Source: Halopseudomonas formosensis
Lineage (GTDB): Bacteria > Pseudomonadota > Gammaproteobacteria > Pseudomonadales > Pseudomonadaceae
Length of the DNA: 61,231 nt
NCBI RefSeq assembly: GCF_900115905.1
Contig: NZ_FOYD01000014.1
Coordinates: 1-61,231, forward strand
Direction: 5' to 3'
In this document: positions 19,793 through 28,887 of the stretch, one piece after another
Layout of the letters: every line of letters starts with the position of its first letter
Position numbering within the stretch: the stretch's first letter is position 1
Notes under the pieces: model-generated
What the model saw: the letters and a program-made list of their open reading frames with translations, nothing else
What the model was told of the DNA's origin: nothing
The model's database searches: none
Position numbers and translations under genes: made by a program

Positions 19793-22700
19793 TTATAGCT
19801 GCGTGGCCTGGATGCGCGCATCCTTGGCGGTGGCGTCATGAAACTCCGTTTTGCGCTCGTTACGCCATGCCGATAGCAGCCTGGCATGCTGAATGTGGGC
19901 CTGTTTCAGGAAACGTTCCTTGACCGGGCCATAGCCACGGACGATGTCCGGCAAGTTTGCAAGCTCTATGGCTGTCTGCATTTTTTCTGCGGTCAGCCTG
20001 CCCAGCACCTCGTCAAGAATGCCTTCGTAGGTTGCCAGCCATTCGCGTTCTGTCTTGCGCTCGGCGGTATAGCCAAAGGGATCAATGACCGAATTACGCA
20101 GGAACTTCATCCGTGCCAACAACTTGAAGCTGCGCATCATCCAGGGGCCGAAACTGCGCTTTTTGGGCTCTTCGCCTGGCTTGGCATTGTTCATTATGGG
20201 CGGAGCCAGGTGGAAGTTGAGCTTATAGTTGCCCTCGAACTGGGATTCGATCTTCTTCATGAAATCGCCGTTGGTAAATAGCCGTGCCACTTCGTACTCG
20301 TCTTTTGTAGCCAGCACCTTGAAGTAGTTACGTGCGACGGTCTCGGTCAGCTTGCCCGGCTCGCCAGCGATCCGCGTTTCAGCGTCGCGGAATTGCTGCA
20401 CGCGGGCGCGGTATTTTTCAGCCAGTTTGGCGTTCTGATACTCGGTCAGAGTGGCGATACGGCGCTGAATGACCTCATCCAGATTTTGTGACAGCGGTTG
20501 CGCTGCGGCTTTGCTGCTATTGCTGTCGATCAGGCTGCGCAGGCGTGGCAAATCAGCGGCGGCGCGGCGGCCCCAATCGAATGCTTTAAGGTTGAACTCG
20601 ACGGCCGTCCCGTTCAGTTCGATGGCCTGCACCAGCGATTCTTGGGCCACCGGCAGCCAGCCCCTCTGATAGGCGAAGCCGAGCATAAAGGTGTTGGTGG
20701 CAATCGAGTCGCCCATCAGCACCGTGGCGATACGACTGGCATCCAGGAAACTGGACTGGCCCTCGCCAACCGCTTCGGCAATCTGTGCCAACATGGCCTG
20801 GGTGCGGAACTTGGGATCGGGATAGGCTTCGAGATTACCGCTCTCGGCCTGCATGGCAAAGGTGCGCACGAACTCGCTGGTGATGCTTTCATCCGAATTC
20901 ACCACGGCATGGGTAACGCCGTGGCGGAGCTTCTCCAGGGTCTCGTTGTTGGCGCTGACCACCAGATCGCAACCCAGTAACAGACTGGCTTCGCCAGCGG
21001 CAATGCGCGGTGCATGCAGCTGTGATTGCTCGGCGGCGATGCGGATATGCGACCACACGGCGCCGCCTTTCTGCGCCATGCCGGCCATATCCAGGGTCAG
21101 CACGCCTTTTCCCTCGATGTACGCGGCCATCCCCAGCAGCGCGCCGATGGTCACCACGCCGGTTCCGCCTACGCCGGTGACCAGAATGTTGTAGGGCTGA
21201 TCCAGTGCGGCCAGGGGGGGCGTTGGCAGATGCCAATCATCGGCGCCGGTGTTGCCCAGCCCCTTGGCCTTGCGCAATGCGCCGCCTTCCACGGTTACGA
21301 AGCTCGGGCAAAAGCCGGACAGGCAGGAGAAATCCTTGTTGCAGGATGACTGGTCGATGCTGCGCTTCTGGCCGAATTCGGTATCGACGGTTACCACTGA
21401 CATGCAGTTGGATTTGCTGCTGCAATCACCGCAACCTTCGCAAACCGCTTGGTTGATCACCACTCGGCGCGCCGGATCAGGGAACTTGCCGCGCTTGCGG
21501 CGGCGGCGCTTTTCGGCAGCGCAGGTCTGGTCGTAGACGATGGCGGACACGCCGTCGAATTCGCGCAGTTCCTTCTGCAGCTTTTCCATCTCGTCGCGGT
21601 GCAGCACTGGTACGCCGTCGGCCAGACTCTTCACCGATTCGTATTTTTCCGGCTCGTCGGTCACTACGGCAATACGCTTGACTCCCTCGGCGGCCAGTTG
21701 CTGGGTGATCTGCGGCACTGTCAGAGTGCCGTCGACCGGCTGCCCGCCGGTCATGGCTACGGCATCGTTGTACAGGATCTTGTAGGTAATCCGCACCTTG
21801 GCAGCGACTGCTGCGCGTATTGCCAGGATGCCGGAATGGAAGTAGGTGCCGTCGCCCAGATTGGCGAAAACGTGCTTGGTAGTGGTAAACGGCGCCTGGC
21901 CGATCCAGGCTACGCCTTCGCCGCCCATCTGGCTGAACGTCTGGGTTTGCGGATAGATCCATGCGGCCATGTAGTGACAGCCGATACCCGCCAGCGCCCG
22001 GCTGCCTTCCGGCACCTTGGTAGAGATATTGTGTGGGCAGCCCGAACAGTAATGAGGCACCCGGTCCATCAGCGTGCCCAGCACGTTCTTGGTGTTGAGC
22101 TGTGCTTCGAGCTCCTCAAGACGGTTTTGCAATCTGTCGTTCGGACGCAGGCGCAGGATCCGCTTGGCCAGGGCGCGGGCGATATGCGCCGGCGTCAGCT
22201 CACTGATAGCCGGCAGCAGCCAATCAGTGTGGGGCATGCTCCACTCGCCCTTGTCGTCGAACTTACCGACGATGCGTGGCCGCACGTCCTCACGCCAGTT
22301 ATACAGCTCTTCCTTCATCTGGTATTCGATCATGTGGCGTTTTTCTTCCACCACAATGATCTCTTCCAGGCCTTCGGCGAAATGGCGCACGCCTTCGGCT
22401 TCGAGGGGCCAGACCATGCCCACTTTATAAACGCGCAGACCCATCTGCTGAACCTGCTCTGCATCGATGCCGAGCATCTCCAGCGCCTGGCATACGTCCA
22501 GGTAGGATTTGCCTGCGGTGATGATGCCGATCCGGGCGTTGGATGAGTCCATGACCACGCGGTCGATACGGTTGGCGCGGGCATAGGCCAGGGCGGCATA
22601 CAGCTTGTGTTCGAGCAGGCGCTGTTCCTGGGCCAGCGGCGGATCGGGCCAGCGGATGTTCAGGCCGCCTTCGGGAATCTGGAAGTCGGGAATGATCGAC

Positions 22701-23356
22701 TCGACGCGGAACGGATCGATATCGACAATCGCTGCGCTCTCAACGGTATCGGCGACGGCTTTCAGCGCCACCCAGCAACCGGAGTAACGGGACATCGCCC
22801 AGCCGTGGATACCGTAATCCAGATATTCTTGCACGCCGGAAGGTGCCAGCACCGGCATCATCACAGCTTTGAATATATGTTCTGTCTGGTGGGGCAATGA
22901 AGAGGAACGGGCACCGTGGTCGTCACCGGCAACGGCCAATACACCACCGAACTTCGACGTGCCGGCCGCATTGGCATGCCGGAAGACGTCTCCAGAGCGA
23001 TCAACGCCTGGCCCCTTGCCGTACCACATGCCGAATACGCCGTCATAGGTGGCGCCTTCAAATATGTTGACCTGCTGGGTGCCCCAGATGGACGTGGCGG
23101 CCAGCTCTTCGTTAACGCCTGGCTGGAAATGGGTGTGGCTCGCTTTCAGGTATTCCCGTGCGCGCCACAGATGCTGATCGAAACCGCCCAGAGGCGAGCC
23201 ACGATAGCCGGATATAAAGCCCGCGGTATTCAGTCCCGCAGCCAGGTCCCGCTGGCGTTGCATAAGCGGCAACCGGACCAGTGCCTGGACTCCGGTCATC
23301 AATTGGTAGCCGCTTATCTGCGTATACTTGTCGTCAAGCGAGAGGGACGTTCCCAT
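19793..23356 (-). CDS. Fused indolepyruvate:ferredoxin oxidoreductase-like protein (1187 aa)
   Basis: The 1187-residue protein fuses the alpha-type 2-oxoacid:ferredoxin oxidoreductase regions to a gamma-type region. The order is: an N-terminal pyrimidine-binding part (AGFISGYRGSPLGGFD near residue 45); a TPP region with YCSGCPHNIST and GIGCHYMA near 435-460; a cysteine motif VCEGCGDCSSKSNC near 637; and a C-terminal oxidoreductase domain starting VTGVGGTGVVTIG. Family members decarboxylate aryl or branched 2-oxoacids to acyl-CoA and reduce ferredoxin or a quinone-linked acceptor. As first gene of the liu operon it could form isovaleryl-CoA from 2-oxoisocaproate, replacing or backing up the Bkd complex. 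That role is inference. Confidence 0.88.
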   Translation of the reverse strand: MGTSLSLDDKYTQISGYQLMTGVQALVRLPLMQRQRDLAAGLNTAGFISGYRGSPLGGFDQHLWRAREYLKASHTHFQPGVNEELAATSIWGTQQVNIFEGATYDGVFGMWYGKGPGVDRSGDVFRHANAAGTSKFGGVLAVAGDDHGARSSSLPHQTEHIFKAVMMPVLAPSGVQEYLDYGIHGWAMSRYSGCWVALKAVADTVESAAIVDIDPFRVESIIPDFQIPEGGLNIRWPDPPLAQEQRLLEHKLYAALAYARANRIDRVVMDSSNARIGIITAGKSYLDVCQALEMLGIDAEQVQQMGLRVYKVGMVWPLEAEGVRHFAEGLEEIIVVEEKRHMIEYQMKEELYNWREDVRPRIVGKFDDKGEWSMPHTDWLLPAISELTPAHIARALAKRILRLRPNDRLQNRLEELEAQLNTKNVLGTLMDRVPHYCSGCPHNISTKVPEGSRALAGIGCHYMAAWIYPQTQTFSQMGGEGVAWIGQAPFTTTKHVFANLGDGTYFHSGILAIRAAVAAKVRITYKILYNDAVAMTGGQPVDGTLTVPQITQQLAAEGVKRIAVVTDEPEKYESVKSLADGVPVLHRDEMEKLQKELREFDGVSAIVYDQTCAAEKRRRRKRGKFPDPARRVVINQAVCEGCGDCSSKSNCMSVVTVDTEFGQKRSIDQSSCNKDFSCLSGFCPSFVTVEGGALRKAKGLGNTGADDWHLPTPPLAALDQPYNILVTGVGGTGVVTIGALLGMAAYIEGKGVLTLDMAGMAQKGGAVWSHIRIAAEQSQLHAPRIAAGEASLLLGCDLVVSANNETLEKLRHGVTHAVVNSDESITSEFVRTFAMQAESGNLEAYPDPKFRTQAMLAQIAEAVGEGQSSFLDASRIATVLMGDSIATNTFMLGFAYQRGWLPVAQESLVQAIELNGTAVEFNLKAFDWGRRAAADLPRLRSLIDSNSSKAAAQPLSQNLDEVIQRRIATLTEYQNAKLAEKYRARVQQFRDAETRIAGEPGKLTETVARNYFKVLATKDEYEVARLFTNGDFMKKIESQFEGNYKLNFHLAPPIMNNAKPGEEPKKRSFGPWMMRSFKLLARMKFLRNSVIDPFGYTAERKTEREWLATYEGILDEVLGRLTAEKMQTAIELANLPDIVRGYGPVKERFLKQAHIQHARLLSAWRNERKTEFHDATAKDARIQATQL

Positions 23357-23486
23357 GGCTGATCATTACCTATCTTGTTCTGTTTATGGCTACTGCAATG
23401 CACGGTAGTGCGGATTGACTGGAGTATATGAAGATCGTCTGATATCGTAAAATTATAAAAACTGGACGAAGGTATTGGGAAAACAG

Positions 23487-24395
23487 ATGACAAAGAATGA
23501 TATTTCGATGCGCCAGTTGCGATACTTCGTTGCGGCGGCGAAGACCGGCCAATTCTCCCAAGCGGCTAGCAAGGTGCATGTGTCGCAGTCTGCGATCACT
23601 GCCGCGGTCATGCAGTTGGAAGAGCGCCTCGGCGTGAAGCTGTTCGAACGGATGCCCTACGGCGTTAGCCTCACGGCGGAGGGCAACAAGTTTTTGCAGC
23701 ATGCAAGTCATATTCTTGATACGTTGCAGGATGCTCTTAGCGAGCCGTTCTTTCTCAGTCATGCAACCAGCGGGGTGGTGAGGGTAGGGGCCTCTTACAC
23801 TGTGTTGGGTTACTTCCTGCCGAACCTGCTGGCGCGGTTCAAGCGTAATTATCCGGATGTCGAGATTGATCTGATTGATATGGAGCGGAGTAGCATCGAG
23901 GCCGCCGTCACTTCGGGTGAGCTGGACGTGGGTCTGACGGTAATATCCAACGCCAGCGATCTCAGCGGCCTGGAGCACAGCGTGCTGATCAGATCGCGTC
24001 GGCAATTGTGGTTGGCTTCCACCCATCCGTTGATGCAATCGAACTCCATCACTTTGAAAGATGTCGCTGAGCACGCCTATATCATGCCCACGGTCGATGA
24101 AGGCGAAATATCGGCTCTGCGCTATTGGCATAGCCAGAACCTGAAGCCGCAAGTGGCCTTTCGCACCTCTTCCATGGAGTCGCTCCGTGGGCTGGTGGCC
24201 CACGGTTTTGGGGTTACGATTCTATCGGACATGCTTTATCGTGCCTGGTCATTGGAGGGCAAGAAGATTGAAATCCGCCCGCTTACCGACGCCGTGCCAC
24301 CCATGGAGCTGGGCCTGCTGTGGCGTGAAGGCGCAAGCCTGAACGAAGCTGCCAGCGCCTTTCAGCAATTCCTCATTCATGCTTGCGGATCCTGA
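23487..24395 (+). CDS. LysR-family transcriptional regulator, divergent from the liu operon
   Basis: The 302-residue LTTR has a winged HTH at residues about 5-64 (MRQLRYFVAAAKTGQFSQAASKVHVSQSAIT), followed by a periplasmic-binding-protein-like effector domain. ATG 23487 has GGGAAAACAG upstream; an upstream TTG at 23475 would add four residues. It is divergent from the 23356 end of the giant oxidoreductase/liu operon across about 130 bases, so it probably controls that operon and itself. Classical Pseudomonas liu operons use the MerR-type LiuR, which is absent here. The effector is unknown; a CoA thioester or 2-oxoacid is a guess. Confidence 0.88.
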   Translation: MTKNDISMRQLRYFVAAAKTGQFSQAASKVHVSQSAITAAVMQLEERLGVKLFERMPYGVSLTAEGNKFLQHASHILDTLQDALSEPFFLSHATSGVVRVGASYTVLGYFLPNLLARFKRNYPDVEIDLIDMERSSIEAAVTSGELDVGLTVISNASDLSGLEHSVLIRSRRQLWLASTHPLMQSNSITLKDVAEHAYIMPTVDEGEISALRYWHSQNLKPQVAFRTSSMESLRGLVAHGFGVTILSDMLYRAWSLEGKKIEIRPLTDAVPPMELGLLWREGASLNEAASAFQQFLIHACGS

Positions 24396-24437
24396 GAAGG
24401 CAGTGTCCCGCCAGCGACACCTTATTCGATCAAGTGC

Positions 24438-25292
24438 TCACTCCGTTCGCGAGAAGTTTTCCCTTCGCTGCCGAATGGATTCGGCGAAATCGCGCTTTAA
24501 TGTAGGGAAGTAGGCAATCTGCCCACCCATACCGCCGGCAATATCGATAGAGGCACCGCTGATAAAACTCGCGTAATCACTGGCGAGAAACAGCGCCATG
24601 CCGGCCACGTCTTCAGGTCGGCCGTAGCGCCCGAGCGGGACTACCTTCATGACCATCTCGTCGAATTCCTCTCGGGTTACCCCCGGCCCCATCTCCCTGA
24701 AGTGTCGATCCCACTGACCGGTATCAATCCAGCCCATATTCAACGAGTTGACCAGTATGTTGTCTTTGGGCAGCGACATGCCGAGCGACTTTGACAGGGC
24801 TACACAGGAGGCTCGATTGATCACTGATGGAATGCCTTCTGGCGTGGGGATCACGCCCGCCAGCGCATTGATCTCGATGATCCTGCCCCAGCGCTGCTTG
24901 CGCATGAAGGGTACAACAGCCTGAACAAAACGAAAGTGACCCATCTGCAGTACGTTGGCATGCTCAAGAATGGCCTCGGCCGTCAGCGTGTCCAGGTTGC
25001 CACCCTTGCCCTGGCCAGCATTGTTGACCAATACATCTACCCCGCCCCAGGCTTCCGTGACCTCAGCAACGAAAGCGTTCACCGAAGTGGTATCTGTCAC
25101 ATCCACCGAGCGGGCAATGACGGCGCTCGCGCTAGCTTCCAGTTCCTGCCCTGTAGCAGTGACTGCCTGCAGATTTCTGGCGCAGATCGCGACGCGAGCA
25201 CCCTCCGCTGCAAAGGCGGTGGCAATTGCCTTGCCGATCCCGCGCGATGCGCCAGTGACAATCACGCGTTTGTCGCTAAGATCAATATTCAT
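24438..25292 (-). CDS. SDR-family oxidoreductase with S-x3-R in place of Y-x3-K
   Basis: The 284-residue short-chain dehydrogenase has the cofactor motif TGASRGIGKA near residue 14 and NNAG near 92. The catalytic region aligns Ser where Tyr is normal and Arg where Lys is normal (PSVINRASCVALSKSLG), and the strand before it reads INALAG in place of the usual Ser. This belongs to a known minority of SDRs lacking the YxxxK pair, or it is a non-classical enzyme. Activity is therefore uncertain. It starts at ATG 25292 with AAGGAGAATGT upstream. Its 3' end faces the LysR gene. Its 5' region is divergent from the DUF1302 operon, so the two may share control. Confidence 0.8.
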   Translation of the reverse strand: MNIDLSDKRVIVTGASRGIGKAIATAFAAEGARVAICARNLQAVTATGQELEASASAVIARSVDVTDTTSVNAFVAEVTEAWGGVDVLVNNAGQGKGGNLDTLTAEAILEHANVLQMGHFRFVQAVVPFMRKQRWGRIIEINALAGVIPTPEGIPSVINRASCVALSKSLGMSLPKDNILVNSLNMGWIDTGQWDRHFREMGPGVTREEFDEMVMKVVPLGRYGRPEDVAGMALFLASDYASFISGASIDIAGGMGGQIAYFPTLKRDFAESIRQRRENFSRTE

Positions 25293-25734
25293 ACATTCTC
25301 CTTGATGATGCATGTAAGCCGGAATGGCAGCTGAATTGCTTATAAGCCCCGCTTCTGAGGCTTCTATCGGCTGAGATGACTCTCGTTCGATTGTGATAAA
25401 CCAAAAAAGTAAGACATAAATTGAACAGAACTCTATGTTATGTTTACTTAAAGGCGGTTGGCAAACCAGCAGCCGAGGTTTGTGCACCCGCTTCGAGTGA
25501 TTCAGCGAGTAGGGGTGAGGTTCTGGAAGCAAAGAAACCGGCTACCTGTCAGTCTGTATAGAGAATTGAAATCTTGATGTGGAATCATGAAGGTTCTTAG
25601 GTTAGGATAAAAAGCGCTGAACAGGACGCAACGGATTTAAGCCGATGGACACATGATGGAGAGATCGGGAAGCGGCACTGCAGCAAACGCAGAAGGTTTC
25701 ATAAGCCATTGAAAATAAAAACAAAGGAAGACCG
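25293..25734. other. Divergent regulatory region before the DUF1302/DUF1329/MMPL operon
   Basis: This 442-base region has no gene that I can support. It is AT-rich around 25395-25450 and contains an imperfect inverted repeat (listed separately). It must hold the promoter for the plus-strand operon at 25735 and for the minus-strand SDR at 25292. No copy of the GTTTKAC palindrome found in the 43-60 kb promoters is seen here. Confidence 0.6.
25407..25449. promoter_or_regulatory. Inverted repeat, candidate operator
   Basis: AAGTAAGACATAA at 25407-25419 faces TTATGTTTACTT at 25438-25449. They are inverted copies that differ by one inserted base, 18 bases apart. The site lies 115 bases upstream of the SDR start (25292) and 286 bases upstream of the DUF1302 start (25735). 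It could bind a dimeric regulator. Confidence 0.4.
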
Positions 25735-27387
25735 ATGAACGTTAAAAACAAACTTGGGCGAAGCACCCTGGCTCGCAGCGCTCTGGCTCTTGCTGTCGTG
25801 GCAGCAACAGGAAATGTATCTGCCATGCAGATAGATCTGGGTAATCCTGACATCCGTTTGCGCTGGGATAACACCGTTCGCTACAACCTGGGCATCCGCA
25901 CAGACAAACCAGACAGTGATATTCTCAACAACCCGAATTTTGACGAGTCCAGCGGAAAATTTGACCGGGGCGATATCGTTACAAATCGTCTTGATGTGTT
26001 GACTGAAGTCGATCTGGCTTATAAATGGCATTTCGGTGCGCGGGTCAGTGCTGCTGGCTGGTATGACGACGCATACAGCGACCGCTCCGTCGAAAGCAAT
26101 GTTCCGGGCTATCCGACCAGCTACCGCGGGGACCGCTATAGCTCTGAAGTCGAGCGCTACGTCTACGGCCCCTCCGGTGAAATTCTCGACGCTTTTGTAT
26201 GGGCCAACTTCCACATCGGTAATGCGCCGGTCAACGTTAAGGTCGGTAAGCACACGAATTACTGGGGGGAAGGTCTGCTATTCGGTGCTCACGCCATCGC
26301 TTATTCGCAAGCCCCTACGGATGCAGTTAAAGCGGTAACCAGTCCGGGCATCGAGACCAAAGAGGTCTTTCTGCCAATTGGACAAGTTTCCGCAAAAGTG
26401 CAGCTGACAGACGCCCTTTCCGTCTCGGGCCAATATTTTTACGAATGGGATCATACGCGCATGCCGTATGGGGGGACCTTTTTTGGCGCTGCCGACCCTT
26501 TCTTCGAAGGACCTGACCGGATGGCAGTAGGCGGCGGTGCATTGATGGATCGTGCCGACTCCAAGTTCGGCCGGGATTCGGCCAACTGGGGTGTAATGGC
26601 CCGTTACGATATTCAGAGTACAGGCACCACCATTGGTGCTTATTACCGGGAATTTGATGATTACCAGGCTTGGTTGGCACCACAGATCGATATGGCCAAT
26701 ATGCAGTACCGCTTGGTATACCCGCGCAACGTTAAGCTCTATGGCCTGAGCTACGCCACCAACTACCGATCGGCAGCGATTGGTGCCGAGATCTCCTACC
26801 GCAAAAATGGTGCGTTGAACGCGACTGGAGTGAGCTCGTTAGATGATCAGGGGCCGCGCGGTGATTCCTTTCATATGGTGCTCAATGCGGTCTATGGCGT
26901 ACCGCGCTACTGGTTGGCTGATAACTCCACGCTTGTGGCTGAAGTGGCATTCAGTCATCTGGACAAGGTCACCAAGCATGAAGAGCTCTACAAGGGAAGG
27001 GGATATGATGCCTGTACGGATTTACGTGATTCGGACGCTCCCGGCGGCAAGAGAGATGGTTGTTCCACGCGCAACTATTCGGCGGTGGCTGTCAACTATA
27101 CACCTCAGTACCTGTCGATCTTCCCATCGTGGGATCTGGATGTTCCCTTTACCGTAAACTATGGCCTGTATGGTAATGCTGCCACTGCCGGCGGCGGATC
27201 GGAAGGTGCGCTGTCGTGGTCGGTGGGCGCAAAAATGACCTACCAGCAACGTCATGAGTTCACACTGCGTTATGCGGACACATCCGCGGATGAAAAACAC
27301 ACCCTGAATGCCAACGGCGATAGAATGACCAGCGCAGGGGGTACCGACCGGGGTTGGGTCTCTTTTACTTACCGAACCTCGTTTTAA
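25735..27387 (+). CDS. DUF1302 outer-membrane protein (putative beta-barrel)
   Basis: The 550-residue protein has a signal peptide ending near GNVSA and a mature part starting MQIDLGNPDIRLRWDNTVRYNLGIR, the hallmark of DUF1302. Alternating aromatic strands run through the protein, and it ends VSFTYRTSF, with the C-terminal Phe used by the BAM machine. I infer a channel or receptor in the outer membrane. DUF1302 genes nearly always precede DUF1329 genes, as here (25 bases downstream). It heads an operon with DUF1329, YCF48, MMPL, VOC, enoyl-CoA hydratase and SDR genes. A paralogue with the same layout lies at 44983-46644. Confidence 0.87.
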   Translation: MNVKNKLGRSTLARSALALAVVAATGNVSAMQIDLGNPDIRLRWDNTVRYNLGIRTDKPDSDILNNPNFDESSGKFDRGDIVTNRLDVLTEVDLAYKWHFGARVSAAGWYDDAYSDRSVESNVPGYPTSYRGDRYSSEVERYVYGPSGEILDAFVWANFHIGNAPVNVKVGKHTNYWGEGLLFGAHAIAYSQAPTDAVKAVTSPGIETKEVFLPIGQVSAKVQLTDALSVSGQYFYEWDHTRMPYGGTFFGAADPFFEGPDRMAVGGGALMDRADSKFGRDSANWGVMARYDIQSTGTTIGAYYREFDDYQAWLAPQIDMANMQYRLVYPRNVKLYGLSYATNYRSAAIGAEISYRKNGALNATGVSSLDDQGPRGDSFHMVLNAVYGVPRYWLADNSTLVAEVAFSHLDKVTKHEELYKGRGYDACTDLRDSDAPGGKRDGCSTRNYSAVAVNYTPQYLSIFPSWDLDVPFTVNYGLYGNAATAGGGSEGALSWSVGAKMTYQQRHEFTLRYADTSADEKHTLNANGDRMTSAGGTDRGWVSFTYRTSF

Positions 27388-27411
27388 TAAGCATAAGAGC
27401 GGAGAATGTCT

Positions 27412-28776
27412 ATGAAACTCCAACTCGCTTTAGGCATAGCCTTGAGTGGAATTTCAGCCTGTGTGATGGCTATCGCAACGCCCGAAGAAGTAGCTGAGCT
27501 CGGCAAGTCGCTGACCTTGACCGGTGCTGTTCAGGCCGGAAATGAGGCGGGAACCATTCCTGCCTTCGAGGGTGGGCTGCGCGAGGCACCTGCTGGCTTC
27601 GAGCCGGGCAGTGGTTACTGGGTGAACCCGTTCAAGGACGAGCAACCTCTTTTTCGCATTGATGCCAGCAATTATGCTCAACATGCGGACAAGCTGAGCG
27701 AGGGCCAGATTGAGCTGTTGAAGAGAAATCCTGAGTATTATATGGATATCTTTCCGACACACCGCACCGCAGCTCTGCCGCAGGAAGTTCTAGACGCATC
27801 TGTTCGCAACGCAACCGAATGCTCCACCCTCAAGGACGGGCTCGCTCTTGATCCCGCCTGCCGGGGTGGAGTCCCTTTCCCGATCCCGAAGACGGGGAAT
27901 GAGGTTATGTGGAACCAGCAGGTGCGCTACAACGACGGAAAGTTTGGCACTACCACCTCGTCGTCGAACAGCTGGATCGTCGCGTCAAATGGCTCGGTAA
28001 CCAAGGCGTCGGAACAGGCAACCTTTGTCGAGCGGCCGTTCTACCAGATGGATGTGCCCGGTCGTGACGAGCAGATGTACACGCGGGTGTACTCGGTCAC
28101 CAAGGAACCAGCCCGTCGAGCTGGTGAAATGACCGGCTATACGGATTTTCTAGATCCGACCAGCAGACCTCGGCGCGCTTGGAGCTATACCCCAGGTCAG
28201 CGCCGGGTGAAACTGGCTCCAGAGTTTACCTATGACACACCGGTTGCCAGCATGGGCGGGATCGAGTTGTTCGATGAGCTGTTCATGTTCTCGGGTATGC
28301 AGGATCGCTTCGACTTCAAATTGGTCGGCAAGAAAGAGATGTATATCCCGTACAACAACTACGAGCTGTATTTTGACTGCAATGCCGATACTCAGCTGAT
28401 GGCATCACATCTGAATCCAGAGTGTGAACGCTGGGAGCTGCACCGCGTCTGGGAAGTGGAAGCGACGCTGAAAGAAGGTCGTCGTCATGTCTACAGCAAA
28501 CGAACCTACTACCTCGATGAAGACACCTATGGCGCCGGTCTGTATGACGCTTGGGATCAGAGTGGTCAGCTTTATCGATCCATGATGCTGGGTGGTGTTC
28601 AGCTCTATGATCACGATATTCCCTACATCGTCAAACATGTCATTTATGACTTCAATCGAGGCATGTATGGCTTGATCAATGATGCTCTGGCCGGTGGCTA
28701 CAAAGTGCTCGAATCACCTCGGTCCGAGCGTGAGCTGAATCCTGAAGCCATCGTTTCTCGAGAAAGCGTGCGGTAA
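27412..28776 (+). CDS. DUF1329 periplasmic protein (LolA/LolB-like fold family)
   Basis: The 454-residue protein has a cleavable signal peptide (MKLQLALGIALSGISACVMA) followed by TPEEVAELGKSLTLTGAVQAGNEAGTIPAFEGG, the standard DUF1329 start. Conserved blocks include YYMDIFPTHRTAALP, RRAWSYTPGQRRVKLAPEFTYDTP and KKEMYIPYNNYEL. The family has been placed in the LolA/LolB-like clan of periplasmic proteins with a hydrophobic groove (family knowledge, not tested here). It could ferry a hydrophobic compound between membranes. I prefer ATG 27412 to 27406 because GGAG is then seven bases away. Paralogues lie at 43578-44930 and 49989-51350. Confidence 0.87.
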   Translation: MKLQLALGIALSGISACVMAIATPEEVAELGKSLTLTGAVQAGNEAGTIPAFEGGLREAPAGFEPGSGYWVNPFKDEQPLFRIDASNYAQHADKLSEGQIELLKRNPEYYMDIFPTHRTAALPQEVLDASVRNATECSTLKDGLALDPACRGGVPFPIPKTGNEVMWNQQVRYNDGKFGTTTSSSNSWIVASNGSVTKASEQATFVERPFYQMDVPGRDEQMYTRVYSVTKEPARRAGEMTGYTDFLDPTSRPRRAWSYTPGQRRVKLAPEFTYDTPVASMGGIELFDELFMFSGMQDRFDFKLVGKKEMYIPYNNYELYFDCNADTQLMASHLNPECERWELHRVWEVEATLKEGRRHVYSKRTYYLDEDTYGAGLYDAWDQSGQLYRSMMLGGVQLYDHDIPYIVKHVIYDFNRGMYGLINDALAGGYKVLESPRSERELNPEAIVSRESVR

Positions 28777-28819
28777 CCCAAGCAGTTATGGTGCGGTCCC
28801 CAGGGGGAGCGCTACCGGG

Positions 28820-28848
28820 AACAGCTGTCGCCATCTGGCGACGCTGTT
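28820..28848 (+). terminator. Intercistronic stem-loop between DUF1329 and YCF48 genes
   Basis: AACAGC and GTCGCC, separated by a single T, pair with GGCGAC-GCTGTT across an ATCT loop, making a 12-bp stem with one bulge. No T-run follows, so partial termination or mRNA stabilisation is more likely than full termination. Confidence 0.45.
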
Positions 28849-28887
28849 CAAACCCAAGACGCGTCTGGATTATTGAGGGTAAGAATA

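Noticed and set aside
18415..19923. 502-codon plus-strand open frame opposite liuA and liuB
   Set aside because: A GC-rich shadow of two well-supported minus-strand genes, with no start signal or domain.
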